Below are positions 56,640 to 64,000 of a stretch of 64,000 nucleotides of DNA, one piece after another. Under the pieces are notes generated by a model. It was given only the letters and a program-made list of their open reading frames with translations, made no database searches and had not been told where the DNA came from. The first letter of the stretch is position 1, and each line of letters opens with the position of its first letter. The position numbers were made by a program, and so were the translations under genes. Where the stretch lies: NCBI GenBank assembly GCA_016201045.1, contig JACQDM010000005.1, positions 1 to 64,000 on the forward strand, written 5' to 3'. Origin of the DNA: Afipia sp. (GTDB lineage: Bacteria; Pseudomonadota; Alphaproteobacteria; Rhizobiales; Xanthobacteraceae).

Positions 56640-58028
56640 CTATCCCGTCAGGAAATCGAACAGCAGCTTCACATTCAGTGCGATCACCACGGCGGCGATT
56701 ACGCCCGCGAAAGCCGTCAGCCAGCGCGGCGCCACGAACTCTCCCATTTTCGCCTTGCTTGCGGTGAACATCACCAACGGCACGATGGCGAACGGTAACT
56801 GAAGACTGAGCACGACCTGACTGAGAATGAGAAGCTGCGCGGTCCCCTTCTCTCCGTACCAGATGGTGACGACGGCGGCCGGCACGATTGCGATGGCGCG
56901 GGTGGTGAGACGCCGCAGCCACGGCGCGATCTTGATATTGATGAAGCCTTCCATCACGATCTGGCCCGAAAGCGTTGCCGTCACTGTCGAATTCAGGCCG
57001 CAGCACAGGAGCGCGATGCCGAACAATGTCGGTGCCAGCGTCGAGCCGAGCAGCGGAGCGAGGAACGAATGCGCCTGATCGAGTTCGGCAACATCGGTCT
57101 TGCCGACCTTGTTGAACGTTGCCGCCGCCAGAATCAGGATCGAAGCATTGATGATCAACGCAAGCGACAACGCGATCGTGGAGTCGATCGTCGATAGCGT
57201 GATCGCTTCCCGCTTTTCTTCCGGGCTGCTGCCATAGGCGCGCGTCTGCACGAGACCCGAGTGCAGATAGAGATTGTGCGGCATCACGGTGGCACCGAGA
57301 ATGCCGAGTGCGAGATAAAGCATGTCGCGGTTGGCGACGATGTCGACGGTCGGTGCGAAGCCCCGGATCACAGCACCCCAATCGGGATCGGCCATCGCGA
57401 TCTGCACGGCGAAGCATGCGGCGATCACGCCAAGCAGCGCGACAACAAACGCTTCGATCCAGCGGAAGCCCAAAACCTGCAGCGCCAAAATCAAGAACAC
57501 GTCGGCGGCGGTAATGAGCACGCCGATCTCGAGCGGGATTCCAAACAGAAGATTGAGGCCGATGGCGGTGCCGATGATCTCGGCGAGGTCGGTCGCGCTG
57601 ATGGCAATTTCCGCGAGCAGCCAAAGCGGCCATGACACCCATTGCGGATAGGCGTCTCGGCAGGCCTGCGCCAGATCGCGGCCGGAGCCGACCCCGAGCC
57701 GCGCGCACAACGCCTGCAGCACGATGGCCATGATGTTGGAAATCAGCGCAACGGCGAGCAGCGCGTAACCGAATTTTGAGCCGCCAGCGAGCGATGTCGC
57801 CCAATTGCCGGGGTCCATATAGCCGACAGCGACGAGATAGCCGGGGCCCAGAAACGCGACGAGTTTGCGCCAGAACGAGCCGTCCTTTGCGACGCGGATC
57901 GAGCCGAACATGTCGGCCAGCGAGGGCTCGCCACGCGCCGTCCTCCAGCCGCCTGCAGGGCCGCTGGAGCCATCTTTTGAGCTACGGGAGCGATTGGGGG
58001 GCACGACACCGGGCTGGGAAACGTCCAT
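56640..58028 (-). CDS. mntH: Nramp-type manganese transporter
   Basis: A 462-residue inner-membrane proton-coupled divalent metal importer with eleven helices. The metal site motif DPGNWATSL is in helix 1 (about residues 72-80), and MPHNLYLHS carries the helix 6 metal-binding Met/His region. The N-terminal 40 residues are hydrophilic and unusual. Upstream lies a TTGCAA-N5-TTGCAA element that resembles a manganese-responsive Mur/Fur box, so repression by manganese is expected. It is divergent in direction from bpt. Confidence 0.96.
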   Translation of the reverse strand: MDVSQPGVVPPNRSRSSKDGSSGPAGGWRTARGEPSLADMFGSIRVAKDGSFWRKLVAFLGPGYLVAVGYMDPGNWATSLAGGSKFGYALLAVALISNIMAIVLQALCARLGVGSGRDLAQACRDAYPQWVSWPLWLLAEIAISATDLAEIIGTAIGLNLLFGIPLEIGVLITAADVFLILALQVLGFRWIEAFVVALLGVIAACFAVQIAMADPDWGAVIRGFAPTVDIVANRDMLYLALGILGATVMPHNLYLHSGLVQTRAYGSSPEEKREAITLSTIDSTIALSLALIINASILILAAATFNKVGKTDVAELDQAHSFLAPLLGSTLAPTLFGIALLCCGLNSTVTATLSGQIVMEGFINIKIAPWLRRLTTRAIAIVPAAVVTIWYGEKGTAQLLILSQVVLSLQLPFAIVPLVMFTASKAKMGEFVAPRWLTAFAGVIAAVVIALNVKLLFDFLTG

Positions 58029-58057
58029 TCGCGCAGCATGCCCGGAACCTGAGCTAG

Positions 58058-58074
58058 TTGCAAGTCATTTGCAA
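58058..58074. promoter_or_regulatory. Mur-type manganese box upstream of mntH
   Basis: TTGCAAGTCATTTGCAA: two TTGCAA palindromes 11 bp apart, 30 bp upstream of the mntH start. This matches the TTGCAA-rich pattern of manganese-responsive (Mur/Fur) sites of rhizobia. A third, partial copy (TTGCGG) follows at 58081. Confidence 0.6.
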
Positions 58075-58113
58075 CAAGAGTTGCGGCGTATGTTCCGGCT
58101 GGCCTCCGGGCAC

Positions 58114-58605
58114 TTATCCTTTTTCGAAATCGCCCGGCTGCGGTGGCGCAATCGGCGTGAACTGGCAACGATCCGGCTTGAGGTCGATCAGCGGCGTACC
58201 GTCGAGGCAATCGAGGCCGCGCACCAGTACCATGCTGCCCTCGATCCTCTCGAGCTTCGCAACCGACGTGCCGATCGGATTGGGCCGTACCGGCGAGCGC
58301 AACGAGAAAGTACCGTGCGTGTTGGTGTCGCTGGCGGGGCTTTGAAGGATGAGATCGCGCCGCGACTCGTGCAGCCAATACAGCACTTCGACTTGAGTGA
58401 ATTTCTCCAATCCCTTGAGCGCGGGAATCCATGGTTCGAAAATTTCGATTTTGCAAATCGGCCCGTCGTGACGCCCTTGTCGCGGCGTCTTCATACGGTC
58501 GGACCATGGTGTGTGAATGCACCCGATAAAGACAATGCCGGCATCCGTCGGTGCGGGCGGCGCAATCGCAACTTCTCCGTCGCGAATTTCGTTGTAACGA
58601 ACCAT
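58114..58605 (-). CDS. trmO: tRNA (N6-threonylcarbamoyladenosine-37) N6-methyltransferase family (TrmO/TsaA)
   Basis: A 163-residue beta-barrel protein of the UPF0066 family, whose E. coli member methylates t6A37 in tRNA-Thr. Signatures are FIGCIHTPWSDRMKTPRQG, FEPWIPALKGLEKFTQVEVLYWLHES, SLRSPVRPNPIGTSVAKLERIEG and GLDCLDGTPLIDLKPD. The C-terminal PQPGDFEKG tail is short. It follows the small hypothetical gene at 58639 by 33 bp. Confidence 0.93.
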   Translation of the reverse strand: MVRYNEIRDGEVAIAPPAPTDAGIVFIGCIHTPWSDRMKTPRQGRHDGPICKIEIFEPWIPALKGLEKFTQVEVLYWLHESRRDLILQSPASDTNTHGTFSLRSPVRPNPIGTSVAKLERIEGSMVLVRGLDCLDGTPLIDLKPDRCQFTPIAPPQPGDFEKG

Positions 58606-58638
58606 TCGGCCTCGCTTGCCTTCGCAGCGGTCGGATTA

Positions 58639-58857
58639 TCAGCGCTCGATGATGCCGGTCTCGACGCCGTCTTTGTCGACAATTTTGTAGTGAACGCCAT
58701 ACCGGGCGGCGCAGTTCTGAGCCGCTGCGCGTTGGGCCGGGCTCAATCTGAGGGCGACCGCGAGCGGGACCGAATAGACCTTTGACTTGTCCAGGCTTGC
58801 GAGCTGAAAACCGCTGCCGAGATAGGCTGCGGCAAGCGCCATACAAACGGATTCCAT
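58639..58857 (-). CDS. Small hypothetical protein, possibly exported
   Basis: A 72-residue protein read from the ATG giving MESVCMALAAAYLG; a start 13 codons earlier is possible. The N-terminus is hydrophobic, like a short signal peptide or membrane anchor. The rest (LSPAQRAAAQNCAARYGVHYKIVDKDGVETGIIER) is soluble with one Cys. It lies between parC and trmO on the same strand. No family recognised; it may not be a real gene. Confidence 0.45.
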   Translation of the reverse strand: MESVCMALAAAYLGSGFQLASLDKSKVYSVPLAVALRLSPAQRAAAQNCAARYGVHYKIVDKDGVETGIIER

Positions 58858-58935
58858 CGCGAACGAAGCCCCTGTTGCCCAATCTGCGGTTCGCACAAAC
58901 CAGAGAGCGTCGCAACGGCATTTCCGGGTTAACCC

Positions 58936-61191
58936 TTACATTATGGGGTTCCCGAACTTGTTTGACTTGGGCAGACCCTGCGCGAGACGTCCGGCGTCCG
59001 CACGATTGCCGCGCCACGGCATCAAATCTTTCCACGTGAGGCTTTGCTCGCGGCCTGCGCCGTCTTTCCATGTGAGGCCTTCCTTCGCGACGAATGTCGT
59101 CACATCGGACAGCCGGCCGCCGGTGTATTTCTGTAGTCGCACACCACGCCCGCGCGCCATTTCGGGGATCTGATCGAGACCGAAGACAACCATCTTGTGA
59201 TTGGTGCCGATCACAGCGAGCGTGTCGCCCTTCACCTCCGCAATCGCAATCGCCTTGTTCTTCGGTGGAGAGACGTTGAGCACCTGCTTGCCTTTGCGTG
59301 TATTGGCGACGCAGTCCTCTTCCTTGACGAGGAATCCCTGCCCGTCCTGCGCCGCAACCACGAACTTGCGGCCCTCCTTTGCGACGAACATCGACACGAT
59401 GTCCGCGTCGCCTTCGAGATCGATGGTCATACGGATTGGATCGCCGTGACCGCGGCCGCCGGGCAGCTTCTGCGCATCGCGCGAATAAAAGCGGCCGTTG
59501 GTAGCGAACAGCGTGAGCTTCGAGGTGGTCTCTGCGAAGAACGAGAATCCAAGACTGTCATCGGTCTTGAACTGGAGATTGGTGAGGTCGGTGACGTGGC
59601 CCTTGAGCGTCCGCACCCATCCCTTGTCGGAAACGACGACGGTGATCGGCTCGCGTTCGACCAGCGCCTCTTCAATGGCAGCAAGATCGTGTTCCGGTGC
59701 ATCGGCGAATTGAGTGCGTCGCTTGCCGAGCGGCGTCTTCGATCCGAAGATGTCGCGGACCTTTTTGACCTGCTCGCCAACCTTCTTCCATTGGGCGGAT
59801 TCCGACGCGACCAGCGCCTTGAGGTTCTTCAATTCGTTGCGGAGATCCTTGTCCTCGCCTCGAATTTCCATCTCTTCCAACTTACGCAAATTGCGCAGCC
59901 GCATATTGAGGATGGAGTCAGCCTGTAAATCCGTCAGCTTAAACGCTTTGATGAGCGCCGGTTTCGGCTCATCGACTGTGCGGATGATCTTGATGACCTT
60001 GTCGAGGTTCAGATACGCGATCAGATAGCCGCCGAGAACTTCCAAACGATGCTCAATCTGAGCGCGGCGATATTTCGCGCGGCGCAGCAACACGTCGCGC
60101 AGATGGTCGAGCCATTCGCGCAGGCACTCCGCAAGGCCGACGACCTTCGGAATGCGGCCCTTTACCAGCACATTGAGATTGAGTGGAATACGGCTTTCAA
60201 GCTCGGTCTGCTTAAACAGCGTTTCCATCAGAACTTCAGGATCGACGTTGCGCGATTTCGGTTCGATGACGATGCGCACATCTTCGGCAGACTCGTCACG
60301 AATGTCTGCGACGAGCAAAAGTTTCTTCTCGTTGAGAAGTTCGGCGATGCGCTCGATCAGGCGCGATTTCTGCACCAGCCACGGAATTTCGGTGACTACG
60401 ATCTGCCAGGTGCCGCGGCCGGACTCTTCCTTTTTCCATTTGGCACGGACGCGGAAACCGCCGCGTCCGGTGTGATACGCCTCCGCAATCGATGCCGCAT
60501 CATCGACGATGACGCCGCCGGTCGGAAAGTCCGGACCCTTGACCCATTTGAGCAAACTCTTCGAGCGCATCGTCGGCTTGTCGATGAGCTGAAGCGCCGC
60601 GTCGCAGAGCTCGGCAGCATTGTGCGGCGGGATCGACGTCGCCATGCCGACGGCGATGCCTTGCGCGCCGTTGGCAAGTAGATTTGGAAATGCGCCCGGC
60701 AGCACCGCGGGTTCGCGGGACTGTCCGTCGTAGTTGGCACGGAATTCGACGGCGTCCTCGTCAATGCCGTCGAGCAGCAGCCGTGCGACTTCCGTCATGC
60801 GCGCTTCGGTGTAGCGATAGGCTGCAGGATTATCGCCGTCGATGTTGCCGAAATTGCCCTGCCCGTCCACCAGCGGATAGCGCGACGAGAAATCCTGCGC
60901 GAGGCGCACGAGCGCGTCGTAAATCGACTGGTCGCCGTGCGGATGGAACGAGCCCATCACGTCGCCGACGATCTTGGCCGATTTCTTGAACGGCGTTCCG
61001 GGATCGAGCCGCAGGAGCCGCATGCCGTACAGAATGCGGCGGTGCACAGGCTTCAGGCCGTCGCGTGCATCCGGCAGAGCGCGGTGCATGATCGTGGAGA
61101 GCGCATATGCGAGATAGCGCTCCTCGAGCGCCTCCCGCAGCGCCACTTCCTGTACGCTCGATGGCTCCGGTGGAATCAGTCTTTTGCCCAT
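58936..61191 (-). CDS. parC: DNA topoisomerase IV subunit A
   Basis: A 751-residue type II topoisomerase subunit that decatenates chromosomes with ParE. The breakage-reunion domain (residues about 1-470) has [50 protein letters not shown] and the catalytic Tyr127 in YRYTEARM. The C-terminal beta-pinwheel follows ([22 protein letters not shown]). Residue 88, at the position of E. coli ParC Ser80, is Gln. Length is typical of ParC and shorter than GyrA. The 232 bp upstream (61192-61423) show no gene. Confidence 0.96.
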   Translation of the reverse strand: MGKRLIPPEPSSVQEVALREALEERYLAYALSTIMHRALPDARDGLKPVHRRILYGMRLLRLDPGTPFKKSAKIVGDVMGSFHPHGDQSIYDALVRLAQDFSSRYPLVDGQGNFGNIDGDNPAAYRYTEARMTEVARLLLDGIDEDAVEFRANYDGQSREPAVLPGAFPNLLANGAQGIAVGMATSIPPHNAAELCDAALQLIDKPTMRSKSLLKWVKGPDFPTGGVIVDDAASIAEAYHTGRGGFRVRAKWKKEESGRGTWQIVVTEIPWLVQKSRLIERIAELLNEKKLLLVADIRDESAEDVRIVIEPKSRNVDPEVLMETLFKQTELESRIPLNLNVLVKGRIPKVVGLAECLREWLDHLRDVLLRRAKYRRAQIEHRLEVLGGYLIAYLNLDKVIKIIRTVDEPKPALIKAFKLTDLQADSILNMRLRNLRKLEEMEIRGEDKDLRNELKNLKALVASESAQWKKVGEQVKKVRDIFGSKTPLGKRRTQFADAPEHDLAAIEEALVEREPITVVVSDKGWVRTLKGHVTDLTNLQFKTDDSLGFSFFAETTSKLTLFATNGRFYSRDAQKLPGGRGHGDPIRMTIDLEGDADIVSMFVAKEGRKFVVAAQDGQGFLVKEEDCVANTRKGKQVLNVSPPKNKAIAIAEVKGDTLAVIGTNHKMVVFGLDQIPEMARGRGVRLQKYTGGRLSDVTTFVAKEGLTWKDGAGREQSLTWKDLMPWRGNRADAGRLAQGLPKSNKFGNPIM

Positions 61192-61423
61192 GGAAATGGG
61201 TTAACTCCGACCGCCAAAATGAACAAGAAATCAATTTGAACCGGATTGCGGCAGGCCGACACTGATGCGGAAGGTCTTGGCGGCGTCACGGTTCTTCGGC
61301 CATACTCGCTGCCAGGCACGTTAGCCGAAACATCCTCAGTCAATCGGGGATGCAACAAAATACTGTTCAGCCAGCGCCGGGCCGGCCCTGTGCCGGAAGC
61401 GCTCATTTGAGGAGGGAGTAACG

Positions 61424-61693
61424 ATGCGTGGTTTGATTATTGCCGCCGCTGCCGTCGCGGCTTTTGCAACTGCAGGCACGCTGGCGGGAACGACCGCTCA
61501 GGCGATGCCGCTCGGAGGGTTGTCGGCCCAGACCGAGAGTTCGGTCGTACCGGCCTACACCAAGTGCAAATGGGTCTGGGAATACGGCTATCGCGTTCAG
61601 CGCTGCTGGGAAGTCTATGACGCGCCGCGCTACTACGCTCCGCCGCCGGTCTATGTACCGCGTCCGCGCTATTACGGTTACGGCAGCTACTGA
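61424..61693 (+). CDS. Small exported Tyr/Pro-rich protein
   Basis: An 89-residue protein with a signal peptide (residues 1-27, ending TTAQA) and a strong ribosome-binding site (GGAGGGAGT). The mature part has KWVWEYGYRVQRCWEVYDAPRYYAPPPVYVP and ends YYGYGSY, a short aromatic/proline-rich type very common in Bradyrhizobium relatives. It has two cysteines, possibly a disulfide. Function unknown; probably periplasmic or surface. Own terminator follows. Confidence 0.85.
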   Translation: MRGLIIAAAAVAAFATAGTLAGTTAQAMPLGGLSAQTESSVVPAYTKCKWVWEYGYRVQRCWEVYDAPRYYAPPPVYVPRPRYYGYGSY

Positions 61694-61716
61694 TCGGTCT
61701 CGTTCCAAACGATTTG

Positions 61717-61747
61717 CGGGCCGGAGCAATCCGGCCCGTTTTATTTT
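61717..61747 (+). terminator. Terminator after the small exported gene
   Basis: CGGGCCGGA / TCCGGCCCG with a 4-nt loop, then TTTTATTTT. It also faces the end of recO. Confidence 0.85.
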
Positions 61748-61752
61748 GATCG

Positions 61753-62508
61753 CTACTCCGCAGCGACACGAGCACGAGGGCGAGCGACTGCCGCAATAAA
61801 TCCATCCCGAGCATCCGAATGGCCCTGACCGCGCGGCTCGAGCACATTGCGCAGCAGAAATAATCCGGTCAGCCTGAAGCCATCTTCCAAATCCTGCCCG
61901 GACCAGCTGCTCGGGTGATTACCTCCCTCATCGCTGAGCAGAAATGGCGGAAGGCGCAGCAGCCGGTCGCGCCACGGCTCCCCCGCCTCGCGCGACACCG
62001 CGCCGCCCGATTTCGGCGATACGTAGATCAGATCGTCATTCGTGCCGCTGGCAGCGCAAGCCGACAGATCGAGACCGAATCCCAGTTCGGCGAGCATCGC
62101 CAATTCGAACCTGACCAGATGCGCGCCCGCATTGGCGGCATGGTCGAAATCGTCGAGCGTGGATTCCATCATTTCGTAAATATCTTCATGCGGATCGCGT
62201 TCCGGCAACAGCCGTACCAGCGACGCCAGATGCGTCACGCCATAAACCGCATGCGATGACGCAAACATCGTCGCGGCGCGCAGCTTCGTCGCCTCGATTG
62301 CGTAATATCCAAGATGTTCGTCGAGCCGCGCACGCCACGTTGCGCTGACGGAATTGCCCGGCTGCAGCAGCGGGCGCATGCGCGACCCCGCCCCGCCCCG
62401 CACCAGTCCGAGATGGCGTCCGTGGGAACGGGTCATCAGTTCGACGATGGCGCTGGATTCGCCATGCCGCCGCACGCCCAGCACGATGCCTTCGTCGACC
62501 CATTCCAT
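61753..62508 (-). CDS. recO: DNA repair protein RecO
   Basis: A 251-residue recombination mediator of the RecFOR pathway. The N-terminal OB fold opens with [51 protein letters not shown]. The helical C-terminal part contains [22 protein letters not shown], which includes the normal Cys position. The order recO-era-rnc here, with a small membrane gene between recO and era, is the usual alphaproteobacterial one. Confidence 0.95.
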   Translation of the reverse strand: MEWVDEGIVLGVRRHGESSAIVELMTRSHGRHLGLVRGGAGSRMRPLLQPGNSVSATWRARLDEHLGYYAIEATKLRAATMFASSHAVYGVTHLASLVRLLPERDPHEDIYEMMESTLDDFDHAANAGAHLVRFELAMLAELGFGLDLSACAASGTNDDLIYVSPKSGGAVSREAGEPWRDRLLRLPPFLLSDEGGNHPSSWSGQDLEDGFRLTGLFLLRNVLEPRGQGHSDARDGFIAAVARPRARVAAE

Positions 62509-62558
62509 GAATCAGATCATACCCGATTTCGCTTCAACCCGCTTCACCGGCTGATGGG

Positions 62559-62966
62559 TCAGGGTTTGAAGGTCCACGATCCGAACCAGCCGACGGCATC
62601 GCCGGTGAACGACAGATAAAGCCCAAATCCAGTCAGCAACGCGGAGACAATATCGACAACAATGTCGGTCTGAATACCGTTATCGCCGACAGTTCCAATG
62701 ATCGAGATGACAGACAGACCGAGAGAGGCCAGCAAAATCATTCGCGCCCAATTCTTGTGACGGCGGGCCGCAAGCCAGACCAGATAGACGAACAGCAGAA
62801 TCAATCCCGCGGTAATCAGCTTGGCAACCGGCGCGGACATATCCGGCATATTCTCAAAGGCGTCGTCACGAAACGGCATCGACACCGCGTCGAGTGCCAG
62901 CGAAAGATACAGCAACACCTCGAAATAGAAGATGTTCTTCGGGATCGTGGCCGGTGCGGCGCTCAT
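62559..62966 (-). CDS. Small membrane protein of unknown function
   Basis: A 135-residue protein with four hydrophobic helices (about residues 10-28, 45-67, 75-93 and 103-122) and the sequence WLAARRHKNWARMILLASL in the middle, a pattern common in uncharacterised DUF-type proteins. It overlaps era by 4 bp (ATGA) and lies before recO on the same strand, so it is translated with era. No motif suggests a function. Confidence 0.75.
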   Translation of the reverse strand: MSAAPATIPKNIFYFEVLLYLSLALDAVSMPFRDDAFENMPDMSAPVAKLITAGLILLFVYLVWLAARRHKNWARMILLASLGLSVISIIGTVGDNGIQTDIVVDIVSALLTGFGLYLSFTGDAVGWFGSWTFKP

Positions 62967-63883
62967 TCCTTCGGAAACTCCAGACCCATTTCTTTATAGC
63001 GATCCGGATCGTCACCCCAACCGTCGCGCACTTTCACGAACAGAAAGAGATGTACCGGATGGCCGACGATTTCAGAAATCTCCCTGCGGGAATCCGCGCC
63101 GATGGACTTGATGGTCGCGCCTGCTTTACCGAGAACGATTTTGCGCTGGCTGTCGCGTTCGACGAAAATCGTCTGTTCGATGCGCACCGAGCGGTCTTTG
63201 CGCTCGGTCCACGCATCGGTCTCGACCGTGGACTGATACGGCAATTCCTGGTGCAAGTGCCGATAGATTTTCTCGCGGGTGATTTCCGCTGCCAGATGCC
63301 GCATCGGCGCATCCGACATCTGGTCTTCCGGATAGTGGAACGGTCCCTCAGGCACCTCGTTCGCGAGCGCCGCGCGCAAATCATCGACGCCGTCTCCCGT
63401 CGTTGCCGAGATCATGAATGTCCGGTCGAATTTCAGGCGCTCGTTCGCCTTCGCCGTCAGCTTCAATAGCCTTTCGCGCGGTACGAGATCGATCTTGTTG
63501 ATCACCAGTATTTTCGGATGATTGACCGACTCAAGTTTGCTCACGATCGCATCGGCTTCCTCGTCGATCCCGGCGCGCGCATCGATCAGCATGCAAACGA
63601 GATCGGCATCGTGTGCCCCGCTCCAAGCGGTCGAGACCATGGCACGATCAAGACGACGTTTGGGCGCGAAAATTCCGGGCGTATCGACCAGAACGATCTG
63701 CGCATTGTTCTCGATGACGATACCGCGAATGAGCGCGCGCGTCGTCTGGACCTTCTTCGACACGATCGTGACCTTGGAGCCGACAAGCGCATTCACGAGC
63801 GTCGATTTGCCGACATTGGGCGCGCCGATCAAAGCGACGAAGCCGCACCGTGTCGGCCCGCTCCGCACGACAGCCTCACTCAT
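62963..63883 (-). CDS. era: GTPase Era
   Basis: A 306-residue GTPase needed for 16S rRNA maturation and 30S assembly. G1 GAPNVGKST (about residues 20-28), G3 VDTPGIFAPK and G4 VINKIDLV are intact. The C-terminal KH domain follows (FVERDSQRKIVLGKAGATIKSIGADSRREISEIVGHPVHLFLFVKVRDGW). It overlaps the end of rnc by 8 bp upstream and the small membrane gene by 4 bp downstream. Confidence 0.98.
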   Translation of the reverse strand: MSEAVVRSGPTRCGFVALIGAPNVGKSTLVNALVGSKVTIVSKKVQTTRALIRGIVIENNAQIVLVDTPGIFAPKRRLDRAMVSTAWSGAHDADLVCMLIDARAGIDEEADAIVSKLESVNHPKILVINKIDLVPRERLLKLTAKANERLKFDRTFMISATTGDGVDDLRAALANEVPEGPFHYPEDQMSDAPMRHLAAEITREKIYRHLHQELPYQSTVETDAWTERKDRSVRIEQTIFVERDSQRKIVLGKAGATIKSIGADSRREISEIVGHPVHLFLFVKVRDGWGDDPDRYKEMGLEFPKE

Positions 63884-64000
63884 CGGTGCCGCCCTTGACG
63901 CCTTCGCGGGCCAGCATCGCCATCGCAGCGACTTTTTCTGCCGCGCGCTTGCTGCCGCCCTTTCCTTCTGCCGACTTCAGTCCCGGCAGATCAACAGCGA
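63876..64000 (-). CDS. rnc: Ribonuclease III (partial, C-terminus only)
   Basis: About the last 40 codons of rnc are visible; the gene continues past the right edge. The translated end reads GLKSAEGKGGSKRAAEKVAAMAML, the last part of a double-stranded RNA-binding domain, and then AREGVKGGTDE. The stop overlaps the era start, the usual rnc-era coupling. Confidence 0.85.
   Translation of the reverse strand, partial: AVDLPGLKSAEGKGGSKRAAEKVAAMAMLAREGVKGGTDE

Overview
The window looks like chromosomal DNA of an alphaproteobacterium of the Bradyrhizobium / Afipia / Rhodopseudomonas / Nitrobacter group (order Hyphomicrobiales). The base composition is high in GC. HemB is of the magnesium type known from Bradyrhizobium. 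A glnB-glnA pair sits behind a sigma-54-type promoter, mntH has a TTGCAA-type Mur-like box, and an LdtR-type MarR regulator is present. Extragenic palindromes of the family common in this group also occur. The genus cannot be fixed from the sequence alone. There are no rRNA genes, CRISPR arrays, transposases, integrases or replication origins that I can see.

Layout. 1-4.4 kb: a minus-strand operon with an exported TPR-CHAT (caspase-like) protein, a small exported protein and two zinc-ribbon/coiled-coil proteins, directly downstream of tig-clpP, where clpX is often found. 6.9-7.1 kb: tRNA-Leu followed by two large inverted repeats. 7.2-12.4 kb: a copper-ligand-free multicopper-oxidase-like protein, nnr, glnB and glnA. 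12.4-14.8 kb is the clearest accessory patch: an AT-richer, convergent tcmP / DUF5131 (three-Cys motif) pair, an operator-like palindrome, an outward sigma-70 promoter, a chain of hairpins that may be a structured RNA, and a REP-type palindrome. 14.8-24.9 kb: housekeeping genes (AI-2E-family permease, diguanylate cyclase, rplM-rpsI, acyl-CoA genes, metY, FTR1 iron permease, ctaA). 25.1-34.6 kb: an exopolysaccharide cluster (degenerate deacetylase, GNAT/FemAB protein, Wzz-like chain-length protein with a broken kinase domain, Wza-like export protein, GT4, undecaprenyl-phosphate sugar transferase, Wzy-like polymerase; no flippase in the window). 34.7-43.7 kb: envelope and lipid genes, tRNA-Pro, and the merR-ihfA-fabH-plsX-yceD-cytochrome bc1 chaperone/bamE block, plus a small RMF-like gene. 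43.8-51.7 kb: hppA and the glyA-nrdR-ribD-ribE-ribH-nusB-thiL supercluster. 51.9-64 kb: ldtR, DUF6163, hemB, RDD, bpt, mntH, trmO, parC, recO, era and the end of rnc.

How the genes work together. Most of the window is conserved core metabolism: nitrogen control, riboflavin/one-carbon/thiamine cofactors, fatty-acid initiation, haem and metal homeostasis, and RNA/DNA processing. The two places most likely to hold an under-described system are the TcmP/DUF5131 module with its neighbouring hairpin-rich transcript (12.4-14.7 kb) and the CHAT operon beside clpP (1-4.3 kb). A recurring oddity is proteins of enzyme families that have lost their catalytic residues: the multicopper oxidase-like protein, the NodB-like deacetylase and the tyrosine-kinase-like domain of the chain-length protein.
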